From positions 62,001 to 126,000 of the forward strand of contig NZ_JADMLG010000001.1 of the NCBI RefSeq assembly GCF_015674855.1: a stretch of 64,000 bases of DNA. Direction: 5' to 3'. Of the stretch, positions 36,436 through 44,660 are shown piece after piece. Position numbers and translations under genes: made by a program. Under the pieces are notes generated by a model. That model was not told the origin of the DNA, did no database searches, and worked only from the letters and a program-made list of their open reading frames with translations. Every line of letters starts with the position of its first letter. The first letter of the stretch is position 1. Source of the stretch: Nocardia bovistercoris (GTDB lineage: Bacteria; Actinomycetota; Actinomycetes; Mycobacteriales; Mycobacteriaceae).

Positions 36436-36615
36436 GGCTACCTCTTTCCGTCACCGGCCGTCATTCCCGGTGCGATCGGTTCGACACGTCCCGTCAAGGG
36501 CGGTTGCGCCAGATACCGGAGGGGCCCTACGTTTTTCGGCCCGCCGTCGGGCTGATCGGCAGTGCGAATTTTTACGGGCGACGGTGTTCCCATTTTCATG
36601 AGCGACTGCTATACA

Positions 36616-36653
36616 TTAGGGGAGGCTTACCTCCTCAGTAGAGGCTAACCTCA
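36616..36653 (+). promoter_or_regulatory. Two abutting IdeR/DtxR iron boxes before bfd
   Basis: Two 19-base boxes lie side by side, 36616-36634 (TTAGGGGAGGCTTACCTCC) and 36635-36653 (core AGGCTAACCT). By hand each matches 14 of 19 consensus positions. Storage genes are activated by iron-loaded IdeR in mycobacteria, and tandem upstream boxes are typical of that mode. Confidence 0.7.
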
Positions 36654-36684
36654 GGGAAATATCGCTCCTGCCGACAAGGGTGTC

Positions 36685-36879
36685 ATGTACGTCTGTATCT
36701 GCAACGCAGTCTCCGAAGGAGATGTGCACGACTGCGTTTCGGCAGGCGCATGCACCACCCGGCAAGTGAAGACCGCCTGCGGCTGGAAACCCGGCTGCGG
36801 CAGCTGCACCGCACGACTTTCGGAGGTGATCACCCGGGCCAGGCTCGCCGTAGCGACCGCTGAAACATCTGCCGCCTGA
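36685..36879 (+). CDS. bfd: Bacterioferritin-associated ferredoxin
   Basis: This 64-residue 2Fe-2S protein delivers electrons that reduce and release iron from bacterioferritin. It keeps the four family cysteines C4, C6, C38 and C41 in MYVCICNAVSEGDVHDCV and GCGSCTARL. It lies 80 bases upstream of bfr on the same strand, and two iron boxes end 32 bases before its ATG. A general NifU/Fer2-BFD role is less likely because of the partner gene. Confidence 0.92.
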   Translation: MYVCICNAVSEGDVHDCVSAGACTTRQVKTACGWKPGCGSCTARLSEVITRARLAVATAETSAA

Positions 36880-36911
36880 ATCGCGACACGCCGGCCGCGT
36901 GATCCGACACA

Positions 36912-36935
36912 CCCGATCGTGAGTGCACGATCGGG
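36912..36935 (+). terminator. Perfect hairpin between bfd and bfr
   Basis: CCCGATCGTG (36912-36921), loop AGTG, CACGATCGGG (36926-36935) forms a perfect 10-bp stem. It has no T tract. It could attenuate transcription between bfd and bfr, act as an RNA processing or stability element, or be a protein-binding palindrome. Confidence 0.5.
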
Positions 36936-36959
36936 CCACAGTTGTGTCACCATGCAGGC

Positions 36960-37439
36960 ATGGAAGGCGACCAGGACATCATCACGGTGCTCAACGAGCA
37001 GCTGACGGCCGAGCTCACGGCGATCAACCAGTACTTCCTGCACGCCAAGATGCAGGAGAACTGGGGCTACCCGAAGCTGGCCAGGTACACCCGTCACGAA
37101 TCCATCGATGAGATGAAGCACGCCGAGATCCTCACCGACCGGATTCTGTTCCTCGAAGGACTCCCCAACTACCAGAAACTCAACGCGCTGCGCATCGGCC
37201 AGACCGTGCCCGAGCAGCTGCGCGCCGACCTCCAGATCGAACTCGAGGCGGTGCAGCGCCTGCGCGGCGGCATCGACCTGATGCGCTCGCGCGGCGACGT
37301 CACCTCCGCGCGCATCTTCGAGCACATCCTCGAGGACGAGGAGAAGCACGTCGACTACCTCGAGACCGAACTCGACCTCGTCGAGAAGCTCGGCGAGGCA
37401 CTCTACCTGCAGCGCTACACCGAGGCGCACGAGGAATGA
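36960..37439 (+). CDS. bfr: Bacterioferritin
   Basis: This 159-residue protein forms a 24-mer shell that stores iron. All ferroxidase ligands are present at the usual numbers: E18, E51, H54, E94, E127 and H130, and the heme ligand M52 is in SIDEMKHAEI. It pairs with bfd upstream. The ATG at 36960 gives the canonical start MEGDQDIITVLNEQL; a GTG 18 bases earlier is in frame but would add residues unlike the family. A strong stem-loop follows. Confidence 0.95.
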   Translation: MEGDQDIITVLNEQLTAELTAINQYFLHAKMQENWGYPKLARYTRHESIDEMKHAEILTDRILFLEGLPNYQKLNALRIGQTVPEQLRADLQIELEAVQRLRGGIDLMRSRGDVTSARIFEHILEDEEKHVDYLETELDLVEKLGEALYLQRYTEAHEE

Positions 37440-37446
37440 CCCGAGC

Positions 37447-37500
37447 GGTGGTCGGCGATCCGCGCCGCCGCGCGCGGCGGCGCACCGATCGGCGACCACC
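37447..37500 (+). terminator. Long GC-rich stem-loop after bfr
   Basis: GGTGGTCG at 37447 pairs with CGACCACC ending at 37500, with further pairing of CGATC and GCCGCC around a short CGCG loop. This is a strong actinobacterial-style hairpin eight bases after the bfr stop, without a T tract. Confidence 0.6.
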
Positions 37501-37638
37501 ACCGGGCGATTATTCGTCCGCGGGCAGCCCGGGCCGCAGGCGGCATCGACTCGCCATGGCACCGAACATACCGACCGTCTTCGACGCCGCGACCTGTCGG
37601 AGTTGCGCTTTCGCGTGAGTTTGTGTGTTGTGAAAGTC

Positions 37639-38019
37639 GTGACCAACACTTCCGGAGACGCGTATCCCCTCGCGGACACGATGAGCACCTCCGTCGCCGT
37701 GCACGACGGGGCGACGGTGCTGACGGTGGCGGGCGAGGTCGACTTGGCGACCGCTCCCGCACTGGAGACGGCGATCGAAGGCATCCTCGCCGCGAAACCC
37801 GCGGCCCTGATCATCGATCTGTCCGGCGTCAGCTTCCTCGCATCGGCGGGTATGGCGGCCCTGGTGGCCGCCCATCAGCGGGCGGGACAGGCGACCACCA
37901 TCGCGGTCGTCGCCGACGGGCCCGCCACCAGCCGCCAGCTCAAGATGACCAGCCTGGACCAGGTGTTCGCGCTGTATTCCACGCTGGAATCGGCCCTGGC
38001 CGGTCTGCGCGAGGACTGA
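37639..38019 (+). CDS. STAS-domain anti-sigma factor antagonist
   Basis: This is a SpoIIAA/RsbV-type STAS protein of 126 residues. The core shows LTVAGEVDLATAPALETAIE and ALIIDLSGVSFLASAGMAAL, the serine region usually phosphorylated by an anti-sigma kinase. The RsbU-like phosphatase at 7247, with its own kinase domain, is a conceivable partner within this window. The GTG at 37639 is my choice; an ATG at 37681 would still keep the complete fold, and neither has a strong ribosome site. Confidence 0.82.
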   Translation: MTNTSGDAYPLADTMSTSVAVHDGATVLTVAGEVDLATAPALETAIEGILAAKPAALIIDLSGVSFLASAGMAALVAAHQRAGQATTIAVVADGPATSRQLKMTSLDQVFALYSTLESALAGLRED

Positions 38020-38035
38020 GCGCACGAGCGCGAAG

Positions 38036-38070
38036 GAGGCCGGATCCACCGCGGCGGTGGGTCCGGCCTC
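38036..38070. terminator. Bidirectional stem-loop between convergent genes
   Basis: GAGGCCGGATCCACC (38036-38050) pairs with GGTGGGTCCGGCCTC (38056-38070) around a five-base loop with one mismatch. It lies between the STAS stop at 38019 and the oxidoreductase stop at 38089. Confidence 0.7.
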
Positions 38071-38088
38071 GTCGTTCGCGCGCCCGGG

Positions 38089-39126
38089 TCAGACGATCGT
38101 GCGCAGTTGTTCGATCAACCGCACCCGGTCCGCGGCGGTCGCGGCCAGCGGCGCCACGTTCAGCGTGGTGACCCCGGCCTCGCGGAAGGCGGCGACCCGC
38201 TCCTTCACGTAACCGAGCGGACCGATCAGCGACACGTCGCGCACCAGCTGGTCCGGCACCACCCGAACGGCCTCGTCCTTCTTGCCCGCCAGGTACAGCT
38301 CCTGGATGCGGTCGGCCTCGGGACCGTAGCCGTAGCGGGTGGCCAGCGCGTGGTAGAAGTTCTTGGACTTGGCGCCCATGCCGCCGATGTAGAGCGCGAT
38401 CATCGGCTTCACGAATTCCAGCAGCGGTTCCACGTCCTCGCCGATGGCCAGCGCCGGACCCGCGTAGATCTCGAGTTCGCCCAGCGCGGGGTCGCGTTTG
38501 GCCTTGCCGGCGTCGACCGCCTCGCCCCACACCTGCTTCGCCTTCTCCGGCAGGAAGAAGATCGGCTGCCAGCCCTCGGCGATCTCGGCGGCCAGTTCCA
38601 CGTTCTTCGGCCCGAGCGCCGCGAGCAGCACCGGAATACGTTCGCGCACCGGATGATTGATCAACTTCAGCGGTTTGCCGAGGCCGGTGCCCTCGGCTTC
38701 GGGCAGCGGGATGCGGTAGTACTTGCCCTGGTACTCGAGCTTCTCGCGGCGCCACACCTTGCGGCAGATCTCGACGAGTTCCCTGGTGCGGCCGATCGGC
38801 GCGTCGTAGGCGACGCCGTGGAAGCCCTCGATCACCTGCGGGCCGGACGCGCCGAGGCCGAGGATGTAGCGGCCGTCGGAGACGTAGTCCAGACCGGCCG
38901 CGGTCATGGCGGTCAGCGTCGGGGTGCGCGTGTAGAGCTGCAGGATGCCCGAGGCGAGTTGCAGTCGCTCGGTCTTCGCCGCGAGGTAGCCGAGGCCGCT
39001 GACCGCGTCGAAGGAGTACGCCTCGGGAACGAACACGACGTCGAGTCCGGCGCGCTCGAGGTCGGCGACCTCGGCCGCCGCCTCCTTGAAGCCACCCGAA
39101 TAGTTGATGCTCAATCCGATCCGCAT
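38089..39126 (-). CDS. F420-dependent LLM-class oxidoreductase
   Basis: This 345-residue TIM-barrel flavin or F420 enzyme begins MRIGLSINYSGGFKEAA and has VVFVPEAYSFDAVSGLGYLA and YILGLGASGPQVIEGFHG. It follows the mycobacterial Rv3520c-like group, for which F420 use is assumed. The N-terminal ATG at 39126 fits the family; an open frame further upstream is low-complexity and was rejected. Substrate is unknown, possibly polyketide-derived lipids or steroids. Confidence 0.85.
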   Translation of the reverse strand: MRIGLSINYSGGFKEAAAEVADLERAGLDVVFVPEAYSFDAVSGLGYLAAKTERLQLASGILQLYTRTPTLTAMTAAGLDYVSDGRYILGLGASGPQVIEGFHGVAYDAPIGRTRELVEICRKVWRREKLEYQGKYYRIPLPEAEGTGLGKPLKLINHPVRERIPVLLAALGPKNVELAAEIAEGWQPIFFLPEKAKQVWGEAVDAGKAKRDPALGELEIYAGPALAIGEDVEPLLEFVKPMIALYIGGMGAKSKNFYHALATRYGYGPEADRIQELYLAGKKDEAVRVVPDQLVRDVSLIGPLGYVKERVAAFREAGVTTLNVAPLAATAADRVRLIEQLRTIV

Positions 39127-39256
39127 GAGGTCAACATATCCCCGGCTACGCCGACAGGTGGCACCGGCACACGCGGGCGCGCCCGTGGCCGCCCGCGCGG
39201 CGGCACCCGGTAGCGTGGGACGTCGAGACAACACAGAGCGAAAGGCCACAGCTTCC

Positions 39257-39913
39257 GTGTCGCAGCCATCCATCTCCTCCCCGGAATCCGCGTCCTTCGG
39301 CGCGGTACAGGTGTCGGAGTACCTGTCGGAGCTGGCCGCCAAGGTGCCCGCACCCGGCGGCGGCGCGGTCGCCGCGCTGCACGCCGCGCAGGGCGCCGCG
39401 CTGATCGCCATGGTCGCGCGCTACACCACCCGCGCCAAGGACGCCGAGCACCGCCCGGTCGTCGACCGCGTCGTCGACGCCGCCGACGCCGCCCGAGGCC
39501 GCGCGCTCGCACTGGCCGACGCCGACGCCGCCGCGTTCACCGCGGTCGGGGCCGCCTACAAACTGCCCAAGGACACCGAGGAGCAGGCCGCGGCGCGCGC
39601 CGCCGCGATCACCGTGGCGCTCATCGAGGCCGCGCGGGTGCCCGCGGCCGTGGTCGACGAAGCCGACGAGGTGCTGTCGCTGGCCGCGGAACTGCTGCCG
39701 ATCGGCAACCCGAACGTGGTGACCGACATCGGCGCAGCCGCCGACGCCGCCCGCGCCGCGGCGACGAGTTCGAGGCTCAACATCGAGATCAACGTGGCCT
39801 CGCTTGCGGCCGCCGACGGCGACAGGTTCGCGCCGACGCTGCTGCGCGTCGAGGAGATCGTCGCGCGCGCCGAAGGCATCTACGCGGACGTGTTGCACGC
39901 CGTTCGCGGGTGA
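39257..39913 (+). CDS. Cyclodeaminase/cyclohydrolase family protein
   Basis: This 218-residue all-helical protein belongs to the formiminotetrahydrofolate cyclodeaminase family. The signature KVPAPGGGAVAALHAAQGAA is at residues 27-46 and GNPNVVTDIGAAADAARAA lies near 153. These enzymes make 5,10-methenyl-THF. The window also carries folD, which uses the same intermediate, although the genes are 6 kb apart. The GTG at 39257 follows GAAAGG. Confidence 0.82.
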   Translation: MSQPSISSPESASFGAVQVSEYLSELAAKVPAPGGGAVAALHAAQGAALIAMVARYTTRAKDAEHRPVVDRVVDAADAARGRALALADADAAAFTAVGAAYKLPKDTEEQAAARAAAITVALIEAARVPAAVVDEADEVLSLAAELLPIGNPNVVTDIGAAADAARAAATSSRLNIEINVASLAAADGDRFAPTLLRVEEIVARAEGIYADVLHAVRG

Positions 39914-40049
39914 TTCGCGACCTCTCAGGCCTTACAGAACCCATGCGTCACATCCGAAACATATCCGCCCCACCCGGCTCGACTGTGTTGATCATGAGGA
40001 CGTAAGCTGGTGTTCCCCGTACCACACCATCTCGAAAGGGGTGGATGCC

Positions 40050-40802
40050 ATGAGGGGCGCACTACGCCATTTGCTACTCGCGTTCGTGGCCATTTCGGTG
40101 GCCGTGTTCGGGTCCGGTGCGGCAGCAGCGACAATGATCGGAACCCCATCGGTCGACCGGGTCACGGCGATTTCGCCGGAACCCGGGACAACGGTGGGTA
40201 TCGCACATCCTGTGTCTGTTCGTTTCGCCGCTCCCGTCGCCGACAAGGCCCGCGCGGAGAGCAACCTCCACATCCGTTCTGCTCTACCACTGTCCGGCAC
40301 CTACTCCTGGTCCGGCGATTCCGAACTCACCTGGACGCCCGCCGAGTTCCTACCCGCGCGCTCGACCATCACGGTCCAGTTCGGCACCGTGCGCAGCGAA
40401 TTCCAGACGAATGTGGGCGTGGTCGCCGTGGGCGACATGTCCGCGCACACCTTCACCGTCAGCCAGGGCGGTCAGGTGGTCTGGGTGATGCCCGCGTCGT
40501 TCGGCAAACCGGGCTGGGAGACGCCGGTCGGCACCTTCCCCGTGTTGGAGAAGTTCCGTTCGGTGGTGTTCGACTCCAGCACCATCGGAATCCCGCGCAA
40601 TTCCTCCGAGGGCTACTACATCAACGGTGAATACGCCGAAAGGCTCACCTGGGGTGGTGTTTTCGTACACTCCGCACCCTGGTCGACGGATTCCCAAGGC
40701 TACGCCAACGTCAGTCACGGTTGCGTCAACCTCGCTCCGGAGGACGCGGCTTGGTACTACAACAACGTCGGCGTCGGCGATCCGGTGACCATCCACTGGT
40801 GA
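40050..40802 (+). CDS. Secreted L,D-transpeptidase (YkuD)
   Basis: This 250-residue envelope enzyme makes 3-3 cross-links in peptidoglycan. An N-terminal signal peptide ends near GAAAATM. One Ig-like/BID domain (about 40-125) precedes the YkuD domain, with FVHSAPWSTDSQGYANVSHG followed by CVNL giving the SHGC catalytic motif. This is the short LdtMt-like class with a single Ig domain. AAAGGGG precedes the ATG by 8 bases; a GTG three codons upstream is in frame. Confidence 0.9.
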   Translation: MRGALRHLLLAFVAISVAVFGSGAAAATMIGTPSVDRVTAISPEPGTTVGIAHPVSVRFAAPVADKARAESNLHIRSALPLSGTYSWSGDSELTWTPAEFLPARSTITVQFGTVRSEFQTNVGVVAVGDMSAHTFTVSQGGQVVWVMPASFGKPGWETPVGTFPVLEKFRSVVFDSSTIGIPRNSSEGYYINGEYAERLTWGGVFVHSAPWSTDSQGYANVSHGCVNLAPEDAAWYYNNVGVGDPVTIHW

Positions 40803-40883
40803 TGTGACACCGCGGGATCGGCCATACCGCTGGTCGGTAGGCCGATCCCTTTGTGGTGCGCCGGATTCGGCGGTTCGGTCTGC

Positions 40884-41034
40884 CGAATCCCGCGTACTTC
40901 CGGCGGGTTACGAATTCATCGGGCAGTACCGGCCGCCATCGCGTCACGCCACGAGTTCGGCGTTCGGTCCGCGAATCCCGTGCGCTCGCGACGGGTTACG
41001 AATTCGGCGGGGTACGAATTCGGCGGGCGACACT
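40884..41034. repeat. Decayed duplications at the 3' side of the ABC gene
   Basis: GGGTTACGAATTC occurs at 40905-40917 and 40993-41005, and TACGAATTCGGCGGG at 40997-41011 and 41013-41027. GCCACGAGTTCGGCG occurs at 40948-40962 and again inside the ABC coding end at 41069-41083. The segment looks like degenerate copies of the gene tail. Confidence 0.6.
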
Positions 41035-42798
41035 TCATCGGGCCACACTGAGCGCCGTCGCGTCGCGGGCCACGAGTTCGGCGTAGCGACCGCCGAGGCG
41101 CACCAGTTCCTCGTGGGCGCCGCGTTCGACCACGCGGCCATGGTCGAGGACCACGATCTGGTCGGCGTCGCGGATGGTGGAGAGCCGATGCGCGATGGTG
41201 ACGGTGGTGCGACCGTGCGAGAGCGCGTCGATGGCGTCCTGCACCTCGCGTTCGGTGCGGGTGTCCAGCGCGCTGGTCGCCTCGTCCAGAACCAGGATCG
41301 GCGGATCGCGCAGGATCGCGCGCGCCACCGCCAGGCGCTGCTTCTCGCCGCCGGAGAACCGGTAGCCGCGCTCGCCGACCAGCGTGTCGTAGCCATCGGG
41401 CAGTCCGGCGATGTGGTCGTGGATGCGGGCGGCGCGGGCGGCGGCCTCGAGTTCGGCATCGGTGGCGTCGGGCTTGGCGAAGCGCAGGTTGTCGGCCACC
41501 GAGGCGTGGAACAGGTAGGTCTCCTGGGAGACCACGCCGACCGCCGCCGCGAGGTCGGCGAAGGACAGCTCGCGCACGTCGACGCCGTCGACGGTCACCC
41601 GGCCCGCGCTCGCGTCGTAGAGGCGCGCGACCAGGTAGCCGAGGGTGGTCTTGCCCGATCCGGTCGCACCGACCACGGCCAGGCTCGAACCAGCGGGCAC
41701 GGCGAGGTCGACGCCGTCGAGCACCCGGCGGCCGTCGACGCCGTAGGCGAAACCGACGCCGTCGAATCGCAGGTCGCCGCGCGGCGCGGGCAGCGGCGTC
41801 GGGTGCGCGGGTTCCGCGATGTCCGGGCGCAGGTCCAGGTATTCGAAGATGCGGTCGAACAGAGCGAGCGAACTCTGCACCTCGACGCCGGTGCCGAGCA
41901 TCTGCACCATGGGCCGCAGCAGTCCGGCCTGAAGTGTGGTGAAGGCGACAAGGGTGCCGATCGACACCAGCGGGCTGCCGCCCGCGGCGGTGAGCCCGGC
42001 CACCCAGTAGATGACGGCGGGCATCGCGGCGAGCACGATCTGGATGGTGGACTGCCGCCAGCGACCGGCCATGCTCGCGCGGATCTCCAGGTCGACCAGG
42101 CCGCGCGACTCGCGCGTGAAATCGTCGACGAGGGCGGGCGAACGGCCCATGGTGCGCCCGAGCAGGATGCCGCTCACCGACAGCGACTCCTCCACGATGG
42201 CCGACATCGAGGCGAGTTGGCGCTGCCGCTGACCGGTGATCTTGCGGCGTTCGTCACCGACGCGGCGCGAGATCCACACGAACAGCGGGAGCATGGCGAG
42301 CGAGACCGCGGTCAGTCGCCAGTCAAGGGCGATCATGGCGATCACCGAGGCCAGGACGGTGGTGACGTTGGAGACCAGCGAGGTGGCCGTCGAGGTGACC
42401 GTGGACTGCATGCCGCCGATGTCGTTGGCGATCCTGGACTGGACCTCGCCGGTGCGGGTCGAGGTGAAGAACGCCAGCGGCATGCTCTGCAATCTGGCGT
42501 AGACCGCCGAGCGCAGGTCGTGCATGACATCTTGGCCGACGGCGGTGGAGATATAGGTTTGCAGCACGCCGAAGACGCTGGTCAGCGCGGCGACGGCGAC
42601 CATGCCCGCGGCGAGCGCGGTCAGCAGGCCGGTGCGGCCGTGCGGCAGGGCGTCGTCGAGGACGGCGCGCAGCAGGAACGGCGAGGCCAGCCCGACCAGT
42701 GAGGACAGGCCGACGAGTGCGGCGACCGACGCGAGGCGGGCGCGATAGGGGCGGAAGAGCCGGAGTATCCGGCGCAGACGAGTGGGTGGTGGCGTCAC
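41035..42798 (-). CDS. ABC exporter, fused membrane and ATPase domains
   Basis: This 587-residue half-transporter has six membrane helices (about 20-310) with the intracellular loop TRTGEVQSRIANDIGGMQS, then an ATPase domain: Walker A VVGATGSGKTT, Q-loop VSQETYLF, signature FSGGEKQRLAVARAIL, Walker B ILVLDEATSALD and H-loop IAHRL. It would act as a homodimer or with a partner to expel drugs or lipids. The GTG start follows GGAAGGAGG. It is divergent from a MarR regulator with an operator between them. Confidence 0.9.
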   Translation of the reverse strand: MTPPPTRLRRILRLFRPYRARLASVAALVGLSSLVGLASPFLLRAVLDDALPHGRTGLLTALAAGMVAVAALTSVFGVLQTYISTAVGQDVMHDLRSAVYARLQSMPLAFFTSTRTGEVQSRIANDIGGMQSTVTSTATSLVSNVTTVLASVIAMIALDWRLTAVSLAMLPLFVWISRRVGDERRKITGQRQRQLASMSAIVEESLSVSGILLGRTMGRSPALVDDFTRESRGLVDLEIRASMAGRWRQSTIQIVLAAMPAVIYWVAGLTAAGGSPLVSIGTLVAFTTLQAGLLRPMVQMLGTGVEVQSSLALFDRIFEYLDLRPDIAEPAHPTPLPAPRGDLRFDGVGFAYGVDGRRVLDGVDLAVPAGSSLAVVGATGSGKTTLGYLVARLYDASAGRVTVDGVDVRELSFADLAAAVGVVSQETYLFHASVADNLRFAKPDATDAELEAAARAARIHDHIAGLPDGYDTLVGERGYRFSGGEKQRLAVARAILRDPPILVLDEATSALDTRTEREVQDAIDALSHGRTTVTIAHRLSTIRDADQIVVLDHGRVVERGAHEELVRLGGRYAELVARDATALSVAR

Positions 42799-42846
42799 AG
42801 GCGCCTCCTTCCTGGAATCACACCGTGAAACCGAGTATGACTCATA

Positions 42847-42864
42847 ATTGTTCCACCGAACAAT
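42847..42864. promoter_or_regulatory. Operator between ABC exporter and MarR gene
   Basis: ATTGTTC-CACC-GAACAAT is a perfect inverted repeat of 7 bases with a 4-base centre, in an AT-rich part of the divergent gap, 18 bases before the MarR ATG. TTGTTC/GAACAA half-sites are common for MarR proteins. Confidence 0.65.
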
Positions 42865-42881
42865 GAGCTAAGCTCGGAAAT

Positions 42882-43409
42882 ATGGACAGCGGTCCCGAAG
42901 CCGACCTTCCCGAGCTCTTCCTGCGCACCGCCAAACGCATCCGGCGCAACCAGATGGCGCGGCTCGCCCCGCTCGGTCTCACTCCCGCGAACGCGCGAGC
43001 CCTGCGTGTCGTCGGATACGCCGAGCACCCGCCGTCGATGACCGAGCTCGCCGAGCGGCTCGGCATCGTGCCGCGTTCGGCCACCACCGTGGTCGACGCG
43101 CTGGAAAGCGCGGGACTGGTCACCAGAACGCCCGACCCGGCCAACCGTCGCGCCATCCGCCTCGCGCTCACCGACGCGGGTGCGGGCGCACTCGAGCACA
43201 TGGCGCGAGCCAGACACGAGGCCGCCGCCGAGATCTTCGCGCCGCTCGGCTCCGCTCGGCGCGAACTGCTGCGCGAACTCCTCGCCGACCTCGCCGCATC
43301 CGACGCCGGGAACACCGCCCCCGAACCCGATTCTTCCATCACCACAACGGATTTCGCTACCGCGAACGGCGATTCCGTGACCGCACCCCGACCGCGTCCG
43401 GCGACGTAG
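42882..43409 (+). CDS. MarR-family regulator of the ABC exporter
   Basis: This 175-residue winged-helix protein includes SMTELAERLGIVPRSATTVV as recognition region and ALESAGLVTRTPDPANRRA as wing. The last 35 residues or so are an unusual hydrophilic tail. Its divergent position and the operator at 42847-42864 make repression of the exporter, relieved by a transported compound, the natural reading. Confidence 0.87.
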   Translation: MDSGPEADLPELFLRTAKRIRRNQMARLAPLGLTPANARALRVVGYAEHPPSMTELAERLGIVPRSATTVVDALESAGLVTRTPDPANRRAIRLALTDAGAGALEHMARARHEAAAEIFAPLGSARRELLRELLADLAASDAGNTAPEPDSSITTTDFATANGDSVTAPRPRPAT

Positions 43410-43595
43410 ACGCGACACTCACCTTCCCTTATCGCGACGCGCGGTTAGAATCGGCTGCGATAGAACGGTTTCGATACGCCGAGCACCGCGCGAGCGGCGC
43501 AGCATGTCGGGGACAGCAAACTGGCAGTATCGTTCCGGGGGCGGCATCCGATGTGGGAACGAACTCGACGGTGTGGACCTGATGGAGGCGGGGTA

Positions 43596-44360
43596 ATGGA
43601 TCGACCGAACATGGGTGTGCGACCGGCACTTCGGGGGCGGGCTCCGCTATCGCTGCCACCGGACGCGGGACCGGTCGAACGGCCTTACGACCACCGGCCG
43701 GAATGGATGGCGCACGCGTCCGTCGCGCCGACGTACGCGCCGCGCCCGAACACCGGGCCGCAAGCGCCGCCACCCGAGGAAGACGTCTTCGCCCGCATGA
43801 TCGACAGGTCCAAGCGGCGCAGGCGAATTCCGCGCTGGGCCGCGCCGCTGGCGGGTTCGCTCGCGGCGGTGATACTGGTCGGCCTCGCGTTCTTCCAGTT
43901 CCGCGGCGGACCCGCGCCACAGTCGGTGGCATCGAGCACCTCCGCCGAAGTCGTCGTGGTCCCCGGGTCCACCGAGGGTCGGGCGGTGGCCCAGTGCCCG
44001 GCCGAACGGGTGGGCGATCGCATCCAAGGCAACGGCGCGGGCGGGGTCGATTCCGGACCCGCCGTCATCTTCGCCTTCCAGCACGCCTACTACGTCACAC
44101 GCTCGGCCTCGCAGGCGCGCTCCTTCGTCTCACCGAACGCCTCGGTATCGACCACGCCCGCCATCCAGCGCGGCATCGATTCCATCCCGGCGGGCACCAA
44201 CTACTGCGTGAGCATGACTCCCGGCCCCACCGGGGGCCAATACCTGGTGGCGGTCACCGAATACCGACCGGGCACAGCGGCGTTCACCTACACCGCGCAG
44301 TCGGTCACCACCGCACGCGTCGGCGACCGCACCCTCATCACCGCTATCGCCCCCGCATAA
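43596..44360 (+). CDS. Single-pass membrane protein of unknown function
   Basis: This 254-residue protein has a Pro-rich cytoplasmic part (1-80), the charged RSKRRRRIPRW, one membrane helix (about 88-106, LAGSLAAVILVGLAFF) and an extracytoplasmic domain with two cysteines (AQCPAERVGDR and NYCVSM). The domain resembles those of uncharacterised Nocardia and Rhodococcus proteins; I cannot name a function. GGAGGCGGGG lies before the ATG. Tail-like copies of its 3' end continue past the stop. Confidence 0.7.
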   Translation: MDRPNMGVRPALRGRAPLSLPPDAGPVERPYDHRPEWMAHASVAPTYAPRPNTGPQAPPPEEDVFARMIDRSKRRRRIPRWAAPLAGSLAAVILVGLAFFQFRGGPAPQSVASSTSAEVVVVPGSTEGRAVAQCPAERVGDRIQGNGAGGVDSGPAVIFAFQHAYYVTRSASQARSFVSPNASVSTTPAIQRGIDSIPAGTNYCVSMTPGPTGGQYLVAVTEYRPGTAAFTYTAQSVTTARVGDRTLITAIAPA

Positions 44361-44540
44361 CCCGCGCGTTCGCCCACACGGCGCAGTCGGTCATCGCCGC
44401 GCCGATCGTGGACCGCACCCTCGTCACCGCCGTCACCCGGCACGACACTCACGGGCGCTCACCCACATCGCAGTCGGTGACCACCGCGCGCGTCGGAGAC
44501 CGCACCCCACCACTTCCATCGCCCGGCGTGGCGCACACGG
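44281..44540 (+). repeat. About 87-bp imperfect triplication of a gene's 3' end
   Basis: The stretch starting near 44281 (inside the preceding gene) recurs from about 44367 and 44456. CGCAGTCGGT occurs at 44296, 44382 and 44469. Translated, the copies give AQSVTTARVGDRT, AQSVIAAPIVDRT and SQSVTTARVGDRT. Copies two and three lie beyond the stop at 44358-44360. The rest of the 300 bases to the next gene holds nothing else I could identify. Confidence 0.7.
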
Positions 44541-44660
44541 ACGCGCCTTCGCCTACTCGTCGCCGAGAGGTGACACCCGCGCGGACGCGGGCTTGTGAAC
44601 GGCGACAAAGGCCGCGGCGACCGGCCATCGTCGCGCGCGACGCGTGAGAGCATCCCTTTC

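Noticed and set aside
39127..39411. Upstream extension of the F420 oxidoreductase
   Set aside because: The added residues are Ala-rich low complexity and overlap the divergent cyclodeaminase gene; the ATG at 39126 gives the family N-terminus.
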